A stretch of 64,000 nt of DNA, taken from positions 496,001 through 560,000 of the forward strand of contig NC_088954.1 in NCBI RefSeq assembly GCF_010111755.1. Direction: 5' to 3'. The translations under genes were made by a program, and so were the position numbers. Shown piece after piece: positions 1-10,532 of this stretch; position 1 is the first letter of the stretch, and the number at the start of each line of letters is the position of its first letter. The stretch is from Nakaseomyces glabratus (lineage: Eukaryota; Ascomycota; Saccharomycetes; Saccharomycetales; Saccharomycetaceae). The notes below the pieces were generated by a model. The model did not search any database. It saw only the letters and a program-made list of their open reading frames with translations, and was not told the DNA's origin.

Positions 1-1327
1 TGTGTTCAAAAAGGACACCTTTCATACGCACTTCGTGTGATCTGAATACCTTCTTCAAGTTGTTACGCTTTAAGTAATCGGCTGTAATATCTGGTCCGAA
101 TGCGAATCCCAGACCTCTTTGAGAAGGTCCCAGACCATCAGCTTGCTGTGGATCAGACCATAGTAATTCCATGTACAGACCTTCTCTTGGAGGCTGGCTG
201 AATCTATCCAGTTTGTTGATATCTTCCAATGTTGATGTCTTATCACTTGGTAAACCACCATGCATAACCAAATAGTCCTTGTTAATCAGCGTAGCCAAAG
301 GCAGACTCTCGAAACTTTGTGAGAACATATCAAAAATCCTTTGGGAGTACTTGTATTTACATTCATCCTCGAACCCGTAAATTTTGTTCATGTTGTCGGT
401 CTCGTGATTACCTCTATTCAAGAAGAAGTTCTTTGGGAAAAGAATCTTCAAGGAGTAAAACAACAAAGCCACTTCACAGGACCAAGAGCCACGATCAACA
501 AAATCACCGTTGAATAGATATGTGTGGTTCTCGCTGACTTTGCCATACTTCTTGAAGATATTTAGCACATCATAAAATTGACCATGGGTATCACCACATA
601 CAGATATCTTATGGTCTGGGCTCTCTTTGTTTGACAGCTCAAGCAAGTTAGCTTCGTCTCTGAATAATCTGTCGGCGTGTGAGATAATAGCTGCTGCGTA
701 CTTCTTTGGGATATTCTTGCCCTGCAAGAAGACGTCGTTGACCAACTTTGTGATGAAGTCCTGCGACATGTTAGTGATTTTAACACCCGCGTACTCGTTC
801 TTTTCATTCTTCAACTGCTCGAACTCCAAAGATGGCCCGTCGTATTTTGCCAGATCGCTGTTGGCGTCGAACGAGCTCAAGTTCAAAGTGCTGCACAGTT
901 TGGGCTTACTGTCGGAGTCACCGCCGCCGATGGCCTTCCTGAACCTTTCCTCTCTGATGACTTTCTCACAGATATCCAGTGCTCGCTTTGCGGCAGCGTC
1001 AGAGGGCTTGGCCTTCAACACCACGGTCAGATCAGCTCTGGCCTTCTTGAACTCCAGCAGGCCGACGCATGCCAGACCACGCCTGTGGTAGGCCTTGACG
1101 TTCTTTGGGTCCAGAGCCAGCGCTTTGTCACAGTCCTGGGAGGCACACTGGAAGTTGTCGAGCTTCAAGTGGCACAGAGCCCTGTTCGAGAAGTACACGG
1201 ACTGCGTGTCGTCCAGCTCTATTGCTTTGTCATACTTCTCTATGGCCTTGGCGTAGTCCTGCACCTTCACACAGGCGTTACCCTCGTTCTTGTACTCAAG
1301 AGCCTTGTCAGCATCAGTAGCACCCAT
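1..1327 (-). CDS. PPT1: Serine/threonine protein phosphatase PPT1 (PP5 family), 3' end cut by window edge
   Basis: PP5-type phosphatase; in S. cerevisiae it acts on Hsp90. I start it at the ATG at 1325-1327 because it opens with MGATDADKALEYKNEGN, the usual start of the TPR domain; an ATG further upstream at 1386 lies in another frame. The first ~110 residues form three TPR repeats (AYHRRGLACVGLLEFKKAR is the third). The metallophosphatase core follows with GDTHGQ near 590, GDFVDRGSWSCEVALL near 500 and RGNHE near 405. The reading frame is open to base 1, ending in FRSHEVRMKGVLFEH, so about 442 codons are present; the S. cerevisiae protein has 513, so roughly 70 C-terminal residues lie outside the window. 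Divergent from UBI4. Confidence 0.95.
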   Translation of the reverse strand, partial: MGATDADKALEYKNEGNACVKVQDYAKAIEKYDKAIELDDTQSVYFSNRALCHLKLDNFQCASQDCDKALALDPKNVKAYHRRGLACVGLLEFKKARADLTVVLKAKPSDAAAKRALDICEKVIREERFRKAIGGGDSDSKPKLCSTLNLSSFDANSDLAKYDGPSLEFEQLKNEKNEYAGVKITNMSQDFITKLVNDVFLQGKNIPKKYAAAIISHADRLFRDEANLLELSNKESPDHKISVCGDTHGQFYDVLNIFKKYGKVSENHTYLFNGDFVDRGSWSCEVALLFYSLKILFPKNFFLNRGNHETDNMNKIYGFEDECKYKYSQRIFDMFSQSFESLPLATLINKDYLVMHGGLPSDKTSTLEDINKLDRFSQPPREGLYMELLWSDPQQADGLGPSQRGLGFAFGPDITADYLKRNNLKKVFRSHEVRMKGVLFEH

Positions 1328-1611
1328 TCCTCTATTATGTCCTTGATGTTGTTTGCGAGTTGTATCAGTAGAGAGGCAGTGAGCATCTTATAATATAGGC
1401 GAATCAAGCGATGAGCACTAATTTTTCACAATTTTTTTTTTTTCAACGATTTTTTTTTTTCGCAGTTTGTCGGAAGTATATAAGGACTGTCTGTTACAAA
1501 TGTATAAAAATTGTATACACACACACCAGCTGAGCACAGAAATATAACCAATTGTCATTAGTACAGAAACTGGGTTCTATGCAAATGAAAATGAGGTAGA
1601 TTGTATACAAT

Positions 1612-1644
1612 TTCAATATAGCCACTTCCAGTGGCTATATTGAA
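1612..1644. repeat. Perfect 15-bp inverted repeat, 3-nt loop
   Basis: The arms TTCAATATAGCCACT (1612-1626) and AGTGGCTATATTGAA (1630-1644) are exact reverse complements separated by TCC. It is roughly 300 bp upstream of PPT1 and 800 bp upstream of UBI4. There is no T-tract beside it, so it does not look like a terminator. Function unknown. Confidence 0.9.
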
Positions 1645-2148
1645 TATAACTACAGAAAGGCCACAAATACAGACAACCCTACCGCAATACATTCCACGAG
1701 CACTACACTCCACATCCAATGATACCAACCACGAACTTATTAAAGTGCTATTATGAGTAGGAGAGGGAGGGTGAATGGTGGAAAACACAGCCTACCTTTC
1801 TAATAGCGCATAGGCTAAGGCCAAGGCTACTTTCATTGTGAGCCCAAAGTACACACACACACGACAGAAATACACATGATATAACATCATTACACACGCA
1901 AGAAAGTGAGTCACATGACTAACCGTCACATGACTAACCCCCCTCGCTTTCTCCGAGACGAAAGAAAAAAAGAAAGAAAAAGCGGGAAATCATAGATTGG
2001 CAAATGACGTCAGAATGGGGGGGGAGAGTGGAGCTGCGGGGTGTTGAGTAAGTGTGGCAAACATCCCCTCCACCCCATTAACAGACCTCAGAGGTAACCG
2101 CAGTGTTTTGCAGTATACAACACACCAGCTACACCAGGAGCGCGGCGC

Positions 2149-2384
2149 AGGGGATTTTCTGATTCTGGAAGACTCTCTCTGTAGAGGAACTATCAATTTG
2201 TGTTATGCGGTGTAAGGGTGGTCGTACATCGCGGGCCATTTTGTGTGTTCTTCACTGTGTTCTTCACTGTGTGCTTCACTGTGTGCGCTAACAAAAGTGG
2301 CGCAAAACAAGGGTTGCCACTGTGACTTCCAGGGGAAGCAAACTTGTGCAGGAGGGAGGGGGGTGAAGGACGGAACTATAAATA
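2149..2384 (+). promoter_or_regulatory. UBI4: UBI4 stress promoter: STREs, HSE-like site, TATA box
   Basis: Two AGGGG stress-response elements (2149-2153 and 2331-2335) fit Msn2/4 control. TTCTGGAA at 2164-2171, preceded by another TTC, makes an Hsf1-type element. TATAAATA at 2377-2384 lies 79 bp before the ATG. Polyubiquitin genes are known heat- and stress-induced genes, so the set is coherent, but binding is inferred from motifs only. Confidence 0.6.
2244..2286. repeat. 12-bp tandem repeat, about 3.5 copies
   Basis: The unit TGTGTTCTTCAC is repeated at 2244, 2256 and (with one change) 2268, with a partial copy following. It sits between the stress elements and TATA box of UBI4. Each unit holds a TTC triplet, the half-site of heat-shock elements, but the 12-bp spacing differs from the 5-bp spacing of a canonical HSE. 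Confidence 0.85.
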
Positions 2385-2459
2385 GCGGGTATTTTTGAGT
2401 TTCTGGAAAACGCTTCGACCAACTCCATAAGCAGAGCAAAAAACAAAAGATACAAATAA

Positions 2460-4064
<1,605 letters not shown>

Positions 4065-4609
4065 ACTTAAAAAAATTGATCTGAGATATGATCGACTATG
4101 AAATATGGTACTGGTAACCATCTTTCCTTTTTTTTTCTTTTGATTTTTGTGTTGGGTGTCCCGTGTTCAGAATAAGAGATAGAACTCTATGTGTAGATAC
4201 AAAAGTATACTATACTATATGTAACAGTTTATGTTAAATAGCAAAATCTTTTTCCCCCTCACATTATTAATTGTAGTTTGCAATCACTACTACTATTTGG
4301 TGCCTCTTGTAAGTTGCTCCAGCTATGTCATGGCCAGTATTCATCTACGTATTGCTATCATCGAGGTATGTAAGCGTTATGATACTAGTGCACTACATGT
4401 GACCTATCTAATTAGATTCGTAAGGTTGTAGGAAGCTTAAACGCGCTGATGAGTACACGTCATGCATAAAAGATGTTATTCATTTTCACACTTGATTAAC
4501 GGATGAGATGTATCCTTAAAGCCGGCAACATATAAGGAGAAACCTCAGAAGTAGAAAGAGTGGTGAACTTACATACCATGACGAGGTCATAAGGAACCTC
4601 GGGAACCTT

Positions 4610-4652
4610 GTGGGGCATAATTGCTGCCTTATAGCTAGCAATTATGCCCCAC
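4610..4652. repeat. Perfect 16-bp inverted repeat, 11-nt loop
   Basis: GTGGGGCATAATTGCT at 4610-4625 is the exact reverse complement of AGCAATTATGCCCCAC at 4637-4652. The loop also contains AGCTAGC-like symmetry. It lies about 545 bp downstream of UBI4 and upstream of the Gag-like ORF. It could be a remnant of a mobile element or a structured RNA; nothing else identifies it. Confidence 0.9.
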
Positions 4653-4678
4653 TAAATTAGTAGAGTGGAGATTAAAGT

Positions 4679-4692
4679 TACGTCATGACGTA
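4679..4692. repeat. 14-bp perfect palindrome with TGACGTA half-sites
   Basis: TACGTCATGACGTA reads the same on both strands and contains two inverted ACGTCA/TGACGT half-sites as bound by CRE-type bZIP proteins. It is only 26 bp from the hairpin at 4610-4652. Confidence 0.8.
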
Positions 4693-5274
4693 CATATTGA
4701 CGGATGAATCATGTAACAAGGTACGACCTAACCTCAAGATCATATAAGCGCTATATAAATGACAACCTCAATTTAGTAACTTCAAAAACTTGAAACTCCG
4801 CGGGGTAAAGGAGATCTTAAGATTCTCCATTTGGCCATAAATCTAATCCGAAAAAGATATAAATAGCATCTGAATTCTCAGACGTGAGGATTAAGATGCG
4901 TTTCTTCACTAAATTGTATTATTATACTTTCCTTATTCTTTCAGTAGAAAGATCACAACAAGAACAGTAATAACAAATAACAAAAAGTTTATTCTAGTCT
5001 AGTAAGACTTATTATTATTTAACATTTTAGTTTTGATACTTGGTATAAGTTACGCTTATATCGAGTCTGGCAGTACTTTAAGATTAAGAGTTATAAGTTT
5101 AAGTTAAACCAGAAGAATCTCTGTTCGAAAAACGAATCATTATAAGTCACGTAGATTTATTAGGTTCCTCTTCTGCGAAACGTAACGGAAAGTCCGAACT
5201 ATATATCAGCGGCCTGTATTCCTCAGTCATTAGACTAACCATATCCTGGGAATTGCTTTGATCTACGATATAAA

Positions 5275-5330
5275 AAAACCGTTGAATGCTCGTGATGACC
5301 ACGTACCCTGTATCTTACGTGGCAGTATCC
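5275..5330 (+). repeat. Left copy of imperfect direct repeat flanking Gag-like ORF
   Basis: This segment shares AAAACCG, TGAAT, CTCGTGA and the unbroken CGTACCCTGTATCTTA with the copy at 6078-6136. The start codon of the Gag-like ORF (5286) lies inside it, so the first dozen residues (MLVMTTYPVSYV) derive from the repeat. Confidence 0.75.
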
Positions 5331-6089
5331 GCCTCCAATAGGAAAATTAGTTCCGCTGAGGACCCAGAAAGGAGTTCCCATCTTTCTGAAAACCCCTACC
5401 CAGACTCTGGCTCATTGGCAGATACCTACTTACCCGATTCAAACCTTCTTGAAGAAGAAAGCAAACTACGCCACTATTTGAAAGACGAAGTCAAACAACT
5501 CACTAAGAAGAAAGCTCGCAATAACGACAAACGCAAGAAATGGCTGGCAGACATATGCAGTGCGGTCAAGAAATTCCACACCTTACCAAATAAAGTCTTA
5601 ATCAATAATATTAGACGTGCCGCGGATGATGATATTAAGTACGATTTGACTGAAATCAAGGATGAGCTACCTTCGAAAACTACCATCGAGGAATTCTTGA
5701 AGGCTATTGATATACATTATCAGAAAATCTCAAGAGAAACTGTCAGACATGTCGATTTACTTGATCGCCCAAAATTTATAACAGCCGCCTCACTAAGACG
5801 TGCTCGCGATGCATTTGAAAAAATCTGTGATGAAGAAAATATGACTTGTGCCATTTATGCCACAAAGCATTACTTGCCTCCTCGAATTGAGCGCCAAATC
5901 GATGACTTTATATGGCCATCTCCTTCCACCATTCTCGATGAAATGGACAACGAGATTGAGAAGCGCATAGCTAAGGGAAAATACTTCAAACCCAATAAGT
6001 ATAAGAATAAGTTTAATAAACGTAGGTACAATCCCAAACGTTTTAACAATAATCGCAGAACCAATAGGGCTAAGGCACAAAACCGCTGA
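5286..6089 (+). CDS. Gag-like protein of an LTR-retrotransposon relic
   Basis: Intact 267-codon ORF. After an acidic/polar N-terminus come a charged helix-rich central region (about residues 60-215) and a strongly basic Lys/Arg/Asn tail (about 225-267, with NKRRYNPKRFNNN) like the nucleic-acid-binding end of yeast Gag proteins. There is no CCHC zinc knuckle, as in Ty1-type Gag. No protease, integrase or reverse transcriptase follows. It ends 100 bp before a tRNA-Lys gene in the same orientation, the favoured landing site of Ty elements. The Gag assignment rests on composition and context, since I cannot match it to a named family; a domesticated or orphan gene is the alternative. Confidence 0.5.
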   Translation: MLVMTTYPVSYVAVSASNRKISSAEDPERSSHLSENPYPDSGSLADTYLPDSNLLEEESKLRHYLKDEVKQLTKKKARNNDKRKKWLADICSAVKKFHTLPNKVLINNIRRAADDDIKYDLTEIKDELPSKTTIEEFLKAIDIHYQKISRETVRHVDLLDRPKFITAASLRRARDAFEKICDEENMTCAIYATKHYLPPRIERQIDDFIWPSPSTILDEMDNEIEKRIAKGKYFKPNKYKNKFNKRRYNPKRFNNNRRTNRAKAQNR

Positions 6090-6136
6090 ATACTCGTGAC
6101 AAACTCGTACCCTGTATCTTATACGTATAGAAGTAT
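6078..6136 (+). repeat. Right copy of imperfect direct repeat flanking Gag-like ORF
   Basis: Begins just before the TGA of the Gag-like ORF. Read in the same frame after that stop, it gives ILVTNSYPVSYT, closely matching the ORF's own N-terminus MLVMTTYPVSYV. The stop codon itself is part of both repeat copies. Confidence 0.75.
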
Positions 6137-6188
6137 ACAGATACAGTAAAACACTCAAATTTATTTTCCTGACAACGCAATTTAATAA

Positions 6189-6261
6189 GCCTTGTTGGCG
6201 CAATCGGTAGCGCGTATGACTCTTAATCATAAGGTTAGGGGTTCGAGCCCCCTACAGGGCT
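6189..6261 (+). tRNA. tK(CUU): tRNA-Lys, anticodon CUU
   Basis: 73-nt cloverleaf starting GCCTTGTTGGCGC and ending CCCCCTACAGGGCT. The anticodon stem TATGA/TCATA encloses loop CTCTTAA, so the anticodon is CUU, reading AAG. The A box (TTGGCGCAATCGG) and B box (GGTTCGAGCC) are intact. There is no intron. As far as I recall, it is identical to the S. cerevisiae tK(CUU) gene. Confidence 0.98.
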
Positions 6262-6269
6262 TATTTCTA

Positions 6270-6277
6270 TTTTTTTT
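6270..6277 (+). terminator. RNA polymerase III T-tract after tRNA-Lys
   Basis: Eight consecutive T residues begin 9 nt after the tRNA 3' end, the standard Pol III stop signal. Confidence 0.85.
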
Positions 6278-6416
6278 CGTTCCAGTTATGTCTTTCAATA
6301 TGTGCTATGATTAGTGCCTATGCTAATGTCAAAAGTAAGAAATCTATCATCAGCAGTGTATTCATTACATTAGGTCGTTATATTTAAAGTTACTAGAGAG
6401 CTTATATAATAACTTT

Positions 6417-6743
6417 TTAAATTGTGGCCGTCTTACCTCCTGGGAGTCTACCACCATAAAGTGCCCTATTCAAGTACTCACCGGTTCTTCTACCAAAACC
6501 TACTACCATTCTTAACCATGGTTTCAACCCCAGCAAGAACCCAGTCCATAACACACTCTGTATAAATGGCATCAGCAATACATCTCGCACTACCACTTTA
6601 CATATAACATACGCACTGGGACCACTTTTCTTATCGTCCGTGCTTTTTCCACTCAACGCATTTTGCTTCGCAACTTCCCGATCAATGGCTCTCCTGAAAG
6701 TCTGCTCAAATCTCGTATCAGGTATTTTGATAACCCCATTCAT
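6417..6743 (-). CDS. Small conserved-looking single-membrane-span protein, unrecognised
   Basis: 108 codons from the ATG at 6741-6743. A longer frame upstream has only a TTG, so this ATG is the yeast start. The protein begins MNGVIKIPDTRFEQTFRRAI, has a polar linker, then a hydrophobic segment VLLMPFIQSVLWTGFLLGL at about residues 58-76, and a basic, Gly-rich tail (GFGRRTGEYLNRALYGGRL). The amphipathic Arg-rich N-terminal helix and single span suggest a mitochondrial or peroxisomal membrane protein. I do not recognise the family with certainty. It is divergent from PHO4 and convergent with the tRNA-Lys gene. Confidence 0.65.
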   Translation of the reverse strand: MNGVIKIPDTRFEQTFRRAIDREVAKQNALSGKSTDDKKSGPSAYVICKVVVRDVLLMPFIQSVLWTGFLLGLKPWLRMVVGFGRRTGEYLNRALYGGRLPGGKTATI

Positions 6744-7626
6744 CGCGGATATAAAAGACAAGAAATGCTCCCTTATCAAGGCCTCTTATCTACAATAGCA
6801 AGTCTCTTTCAAATTGAAGTCTTTTTTTTTTCAGCTTTTGCTTTTTGGTTTCTAAAAAGCCTAAAATGAAGAAGTGATTGCTCATCACCTTTTAGCATAG
6901 AAGGGTAGAGACCTATAAGAGAAACCAATAGTAAAGTAAACACTACATAAACAATAAACACATTAGTTATCAAGGAAACAATGTCTATTCATATAGACAT
7001 TTTCTTAGACCGGTATGCATTACCTTCTCAATTAGGAATAATTTTTTTTTGTATTTGACAGCAGTTATTTGTATAGACAGTAAGTTAAACACCGACTCTT
7101 AATCCAGACATAGTTGACAGAGTTACCAGCACAAAGCAGGATGTTCGCAACAAATTAGCCACAGGTCAAATGCCATACGAGTGTAATAATCGTTGGTGAC
7201 TGATTCTGACTGGGATTCCGTGAGACGGACCTCTGTTAAATTAAATTAGTGAACGATGACTACTTCAATTAACTGCGAATTCCACTGAACGTCCCGTCCC
7301 GGCTTGTTCTCTCTTCCATGTGATATGATACTGAGATGGGCCAAGGCACCTTTCTCTTAGAGAATGCGCTGTTAGTGGGGTCCCATATGTGCAAATTGTA
7401 AAAGTGATGGCTTTTCACTATAACTAGGCTCGGAGAGTCAAACTCACGCCAAAATAAATTCTTATCAACTCTATACATTTGAGCATAGCACCCAACATTC
7501 TAATACCTACGAGAAAGATTTTTTCAACACTCCTGGAATACAGGTCGCAAGATATATATTGGACACTGACCAGCTAGACACCATACATAAAAACCGGCAC
7601 GCAATAGTACTTATTTTCTGTTAGTG
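6744..7626. other. Divergent intergenic region upstream of PHO4
   Basis: 880 bp between the small membrane-protein gene and PHO4. AT-rich, with poly-T near 6822 and 7041. I see no CACGTG E-box that would indicate Pho4 autoregulation, and no gene. Confidence 0.6.
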
Positions 7627-9228
7627 ATGGGTGAACAGGTAGAGGATATGGACAAGCTGTATGAGACGCCGATAGACATGCAGACTACAATCTTTGACCA
7701 AGTAGATAACTATCTGCATATGGTGAACAGCGGATTACAGCACGATGAGAAAGAAGATGAACATAGGGAACATGAAGATGCGATTGATGGTGGGGCCAGT
7801 CTGAACATGCACCTTTACAATATTAATGATACATTAAATGGTGTTTCTACTGATAACGGTCATTTCGACATGGTTGATTTACATTTCGGGCCCACATTGA
7901 CTACAGATGACGACCCAACCAAAATGGCCGAACTACAGCATACCACGATACATCATGGCCATCTAGACGTCAATGGAAACCGCAGTGATAGTTTATTCTC
8001 GCCATTCGATTCTCCATTAGTACATGACACTCCATCATTGGAGGCTAGGAATAGTATACAACTTACAAATGAGGGTTCCACATCAGCTCTTACAACACCA
8101 TTTCTGAGCGGCAAGAACCACTATGACGACCACGGGAACTCTATAAATTCCCAGAGCTTTAACTACCATAACAGAAACTCAAGTCTCTCCAAAGTTAGTG
8201 GTAAATTCTCCCCAATATCGTCACCAGCACTGACTTCTACTAATCAGGAACAGCAACACTGGAACACATCCTCTAGAAGGGCTTCAAACAGTTCCTCTAG
8301 ATCAAAAAGAGTGCTACCGAGTGGTAATTCATCTGTTTCTTCTACTTCAAACAAGGTTATAAAGAATAGTCCGTACATGAACGCCAGTTCTAGGAGATTA
8401 CAAAAGACCATAAGTAATGGGAACTCAAAGAGGGATGAGTGGGACGAATTCATGTTCTCTTTACCGGAGAGTAGTTTAGCTAATGACTTAACAACTGGAA
8501 ATGATGAAAACATGGATATTAGCTTGCCAGCGGGACACTCACCCACTAAAGAGTACAATAGCTACCCTAAGGTAATATTACCATCTCATGCAGCTGAAAA
8601 CGAGAGTATGGAAACGGATAACTATGAGAGGGCCAGCTTGCTAGAGGACTCACAACCAGACGAGACACAGAACAATAACCCACAGAACAATAATCCACAT
8701 AGCAATGGCTCTAGTATCAGTCCTGTTGGCAAAAACGACTCGGTGATGCTAGCCAGTGGCTCACCTGTGTTGAAACCCCAAAATTCAAGTTCTAATATTT
8801 TGCAGACACCTTACTCATCTAAAAGAGTTTTCAAGTCGCCAGCGGATATTTCAAGCACTGAACAAACTGCAGACGAGGCTTCCAACGATGCAAGTAATGA
8901 TGCTAAGTCGAAGGACAAGAAACAAAGGAAACCTTCATCCAGTGGACCCAATAAGCTAAAGAGAACTAATACTGGTGGCAGCATCGGGAGAGTACGATCA
9001 GACAGTGCCAGCCAAAACAGCGACTATGTTCAAAGAAAGAAAGAGGTGCATAAGTACGCAGAACAAGAAAGAAGAAACAGGCTGAACAACGCGCTTAGCG
9101 ATTTGAACTCTTTACTTCCACAAGACTGGAAAGACGCTGTCACAGTCCCATCTAAGGCTATCACAGCTGAACTCGCTTGCAAATACATAAGGACACTGCT
9201 CGAAGAGCTTGAGCAGTACAAGAAATGA
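7627..9228 (+). CDS. PHO4: bHLH transcription factor Pho4, phosphate-starvation activator
   Basis: 533 residues from the ATG at 7627 (the codon before it is GTG). The basic helix-loop-helix sits at the extreme C-terminus (about residues 472-530). Its basic region HKYAEQERRNRL carries the His, Glu and Arg residues that read CACGTG; the second helix contains ELACKYIRTLLEEL. The rest is a long Ser/Asn/acidic region with several Ser-Pro sites (SPFDSPL, FSPISSPAL) of the kind phosphorylated by Pho80-Pho85. S. cerevisiae Pho4 is 312 residues, so this one has about 220 extra residues ahead of the DNA-binding domain. The bHLH plus synteny with QCR6-RPL29-RRT5-SMC2-MET10 fixes the identity. Published work on C. 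glabrata reports less dependence on Pho2; that is family knowledge, not visible here. Confidence 0.93.
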   Translation: MGEQVEDMDKLYETPIDMQTTIFDQVDNYLHMVNSGLQHDEKEDEHREHEDAIDGGASLNMHLYNINDTLNGVSTDNGHFDMVDLHFGPTLTTDDDPTKMAELQHTTIHHGHLDVNGNRSDSLFSPFDSPLVHDTPSLEARNSIQLTNEGSTSALTTPFLSGKNHYDDHGNSINSQSFNYHNRNSSLSKVSGKFSPISSPALTSTNQEQQHWNTSSRRASNSSSRSKRVLPSGNSSVSSTSNKVIKNSPYMNASSRRLQKTISNGNSKRDEWDEFMFSLPESSLANDLTTGNDENMDISLPAGHSPTKEYNSYPKVILPSHAAENESMETDNYERASLLEDSQPDETQNNNPQNNNPHSNGSSISPVGKNDSVMLASGSPVLKPQNSSSNILQTPYSSKRVFKSPADISSTEQTADEASNDASNDAKSKDKKQRKPSSSGPNKLKRTNTGGSIGRVRSDSASQNSDYVQRKKEVHKYAEQERRNRLNNALSDLNSLLPQDWKDAVTVPSKAITAELACKYIRTLLEELEQYKK

Positions 9229-10160
9229 CTACAGATACTCCAAGACAAAACTTCAAATGACTACTTTTTAGCTAGAGTTTTAGACATAAATTATGATTTT
9301 TTTTTTCTATCCTCTTTACTATATACTTTTTGTAACACTTGTTCCTCAGGGCATGGGGTACCACGATTTGCATAACTACCTTAGAAATGTAGCATCAAAA
9401 CCTTAATATATTCACATTTTCAGAACTAGTTGATATATTGTTATATTCCCCATTTTCTCGATATTTTTGAAGAGTATAAGCCACCAATAGTCCATATTTA
9501 TATGATCCATATAATACTAGTACCTCAGAAATGGGCCACACGTGACTAGATTTTTCCAATCCCAAACTGCCCAACCCATCGCTGTCACTCCTTCGGGGAA
9601 CGCAAGACGAAAATTTGGACCAATGGGATTGAAGGATAACTGTACGTAGTTTTCTCAGTTCTGTTTGGAGGGCACAAGATAATCATTGCGAATTTCAGTT
9701 TACAATTCCCAGCTGCAATCAACAATCATCTACGTATTGAATCCCCAGGGTATGAATAAAAGTTATCATCACCGAGCTTTCCCAGGATTTTTGAGTTACG
9801 AAATTCCACTTAACAAATCATCTTCGCCCAATAGGACAAGGGCCGACAATACCGAGGACCTCTTTTCCCACTGTCTATGAACAGAGACTCCCTCCCCCCT
9901 CGTATTGTGTACCCAGTAGAGAGTATCTTAACTGTACTTGGGTACTATCGATGAGTGGTTAGGGATTTGTTTGATTGAGTATTTAAGTAAGTTTGTATAA
10001 TTGGCACAAGTTTCTGTTTTGGAGCAGGTAAAGGCAAGGCATTCCTAAATTGCTAGTCGCACTGTACTGTACATATATTTAAGGAAAGAAAGCTATTAGC
10101 ATTTGCATAATAAATTTTTTTAGGTTTCAAGGACTATATACAAGAGTAAATCCAGAAGAA
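9229..10160. other. PHO4-QCR6 intergenic region with E-box and CCAAT
   Basis: 930 bp. A CACGTG E-box at 9539-9544 (Cbf1/Pho4-type) and ACCAAT at 9619-9624 (HAP-complex type) precede QCR6, as expected for a respiratory-chain gene. No gene seen. Confidence 0.55.
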
Positions 10161-10532
10161 ATGATCTCATCTATTACTGATTTGTTGGAAGAGTTGAAGG
10201 AGACTATAGTGCCAGTTGTCGCCGAGGCTGCTGAGGAGGACCCAGTTGAAGACGAGGAAGAAGAGGACGAGGATGAAGATGAGGACGAAGACGAGGATGA
10301 AGAAGAAGGTGTTGACCAATTAGATGCGCTTAGAGAAGAATGCAAGAACACTGAGGAAGGTAAGCATCTAGTACACCACTACATGGAATGTGTGGAGAGA
10401 GTTACCAAGCAACAAGAGGACCCAGAATACGAGAATTTGGATTACAAAGAGGACTGTGTCGAGGAGTTCTTCCATTTGCAACATTACTTGGACTCCTGTG
10501 CGGCTCCAAGACTATTTGACAAACTAAAATGA
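10161..10532 (+). CDS. QCR6: Ubiquinol-cytochrome c reductase hinge protein (complex III subunit 6)
   Basis: 123 residues. An acidic stretch of Glu/Asp (about residues 27-50, coded by GA-rich triplets at 10240-10310) is followed by the compact hinge domain with paired cysteines: EECKN, MECVER, EDCVEEFFH and LDSCAAPRLFDKLK. The subunit helps cytochrome c dock on cytochrome c1 on the intermembrane-space side of complex III. The S. cerevisiae precursor is 147 residues; the difference lies in the N-terminal region before and within the acidic tract. The acidic repeat is prone to length change. Confidence 0.97.
   Translation: MISSITDLLEELKETIVPVVAEAAEEDPVEDEEEEDEDEDEDEDEDEEEGVDQLDALREECKNTEEGKHLVHHYMECVERVTKQQEDPEYENLDYKEDCVEEFFHLQHYLDSCAAPRLFDKLK

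Larger units (their letters stand above)
4065..5285. other. UBI4 downstream region with probable decayed retroelement DNA
   Basis: 1.2 kb with no credible gene. It carries a 16-bp perfect hairpin, a 14-bp palindrome, a TATA-like GATATAAATAG at about 4857, and AT-rich DNA that could be an eroded LTR or leader of the Gag-like ORF downstream. I could not define LTR ends, a primer-binding site or a target-site duplication. Confidence 0.45.

Noticed and set aside
627..1091. 154-codon plus-strand frame opposite PPT1
   Set aside because: Antisense shadow of the phosphatase coding sequence; it has no domain, and the minus frame encodes conserved PP5 motifs.
4231..4431. 66-codon hydrophobic plus-strand ORF after UBI4
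   Set aside because: Short, AT-rich and without recognisable features; hydrophobic content is expected from T-rich DNA.
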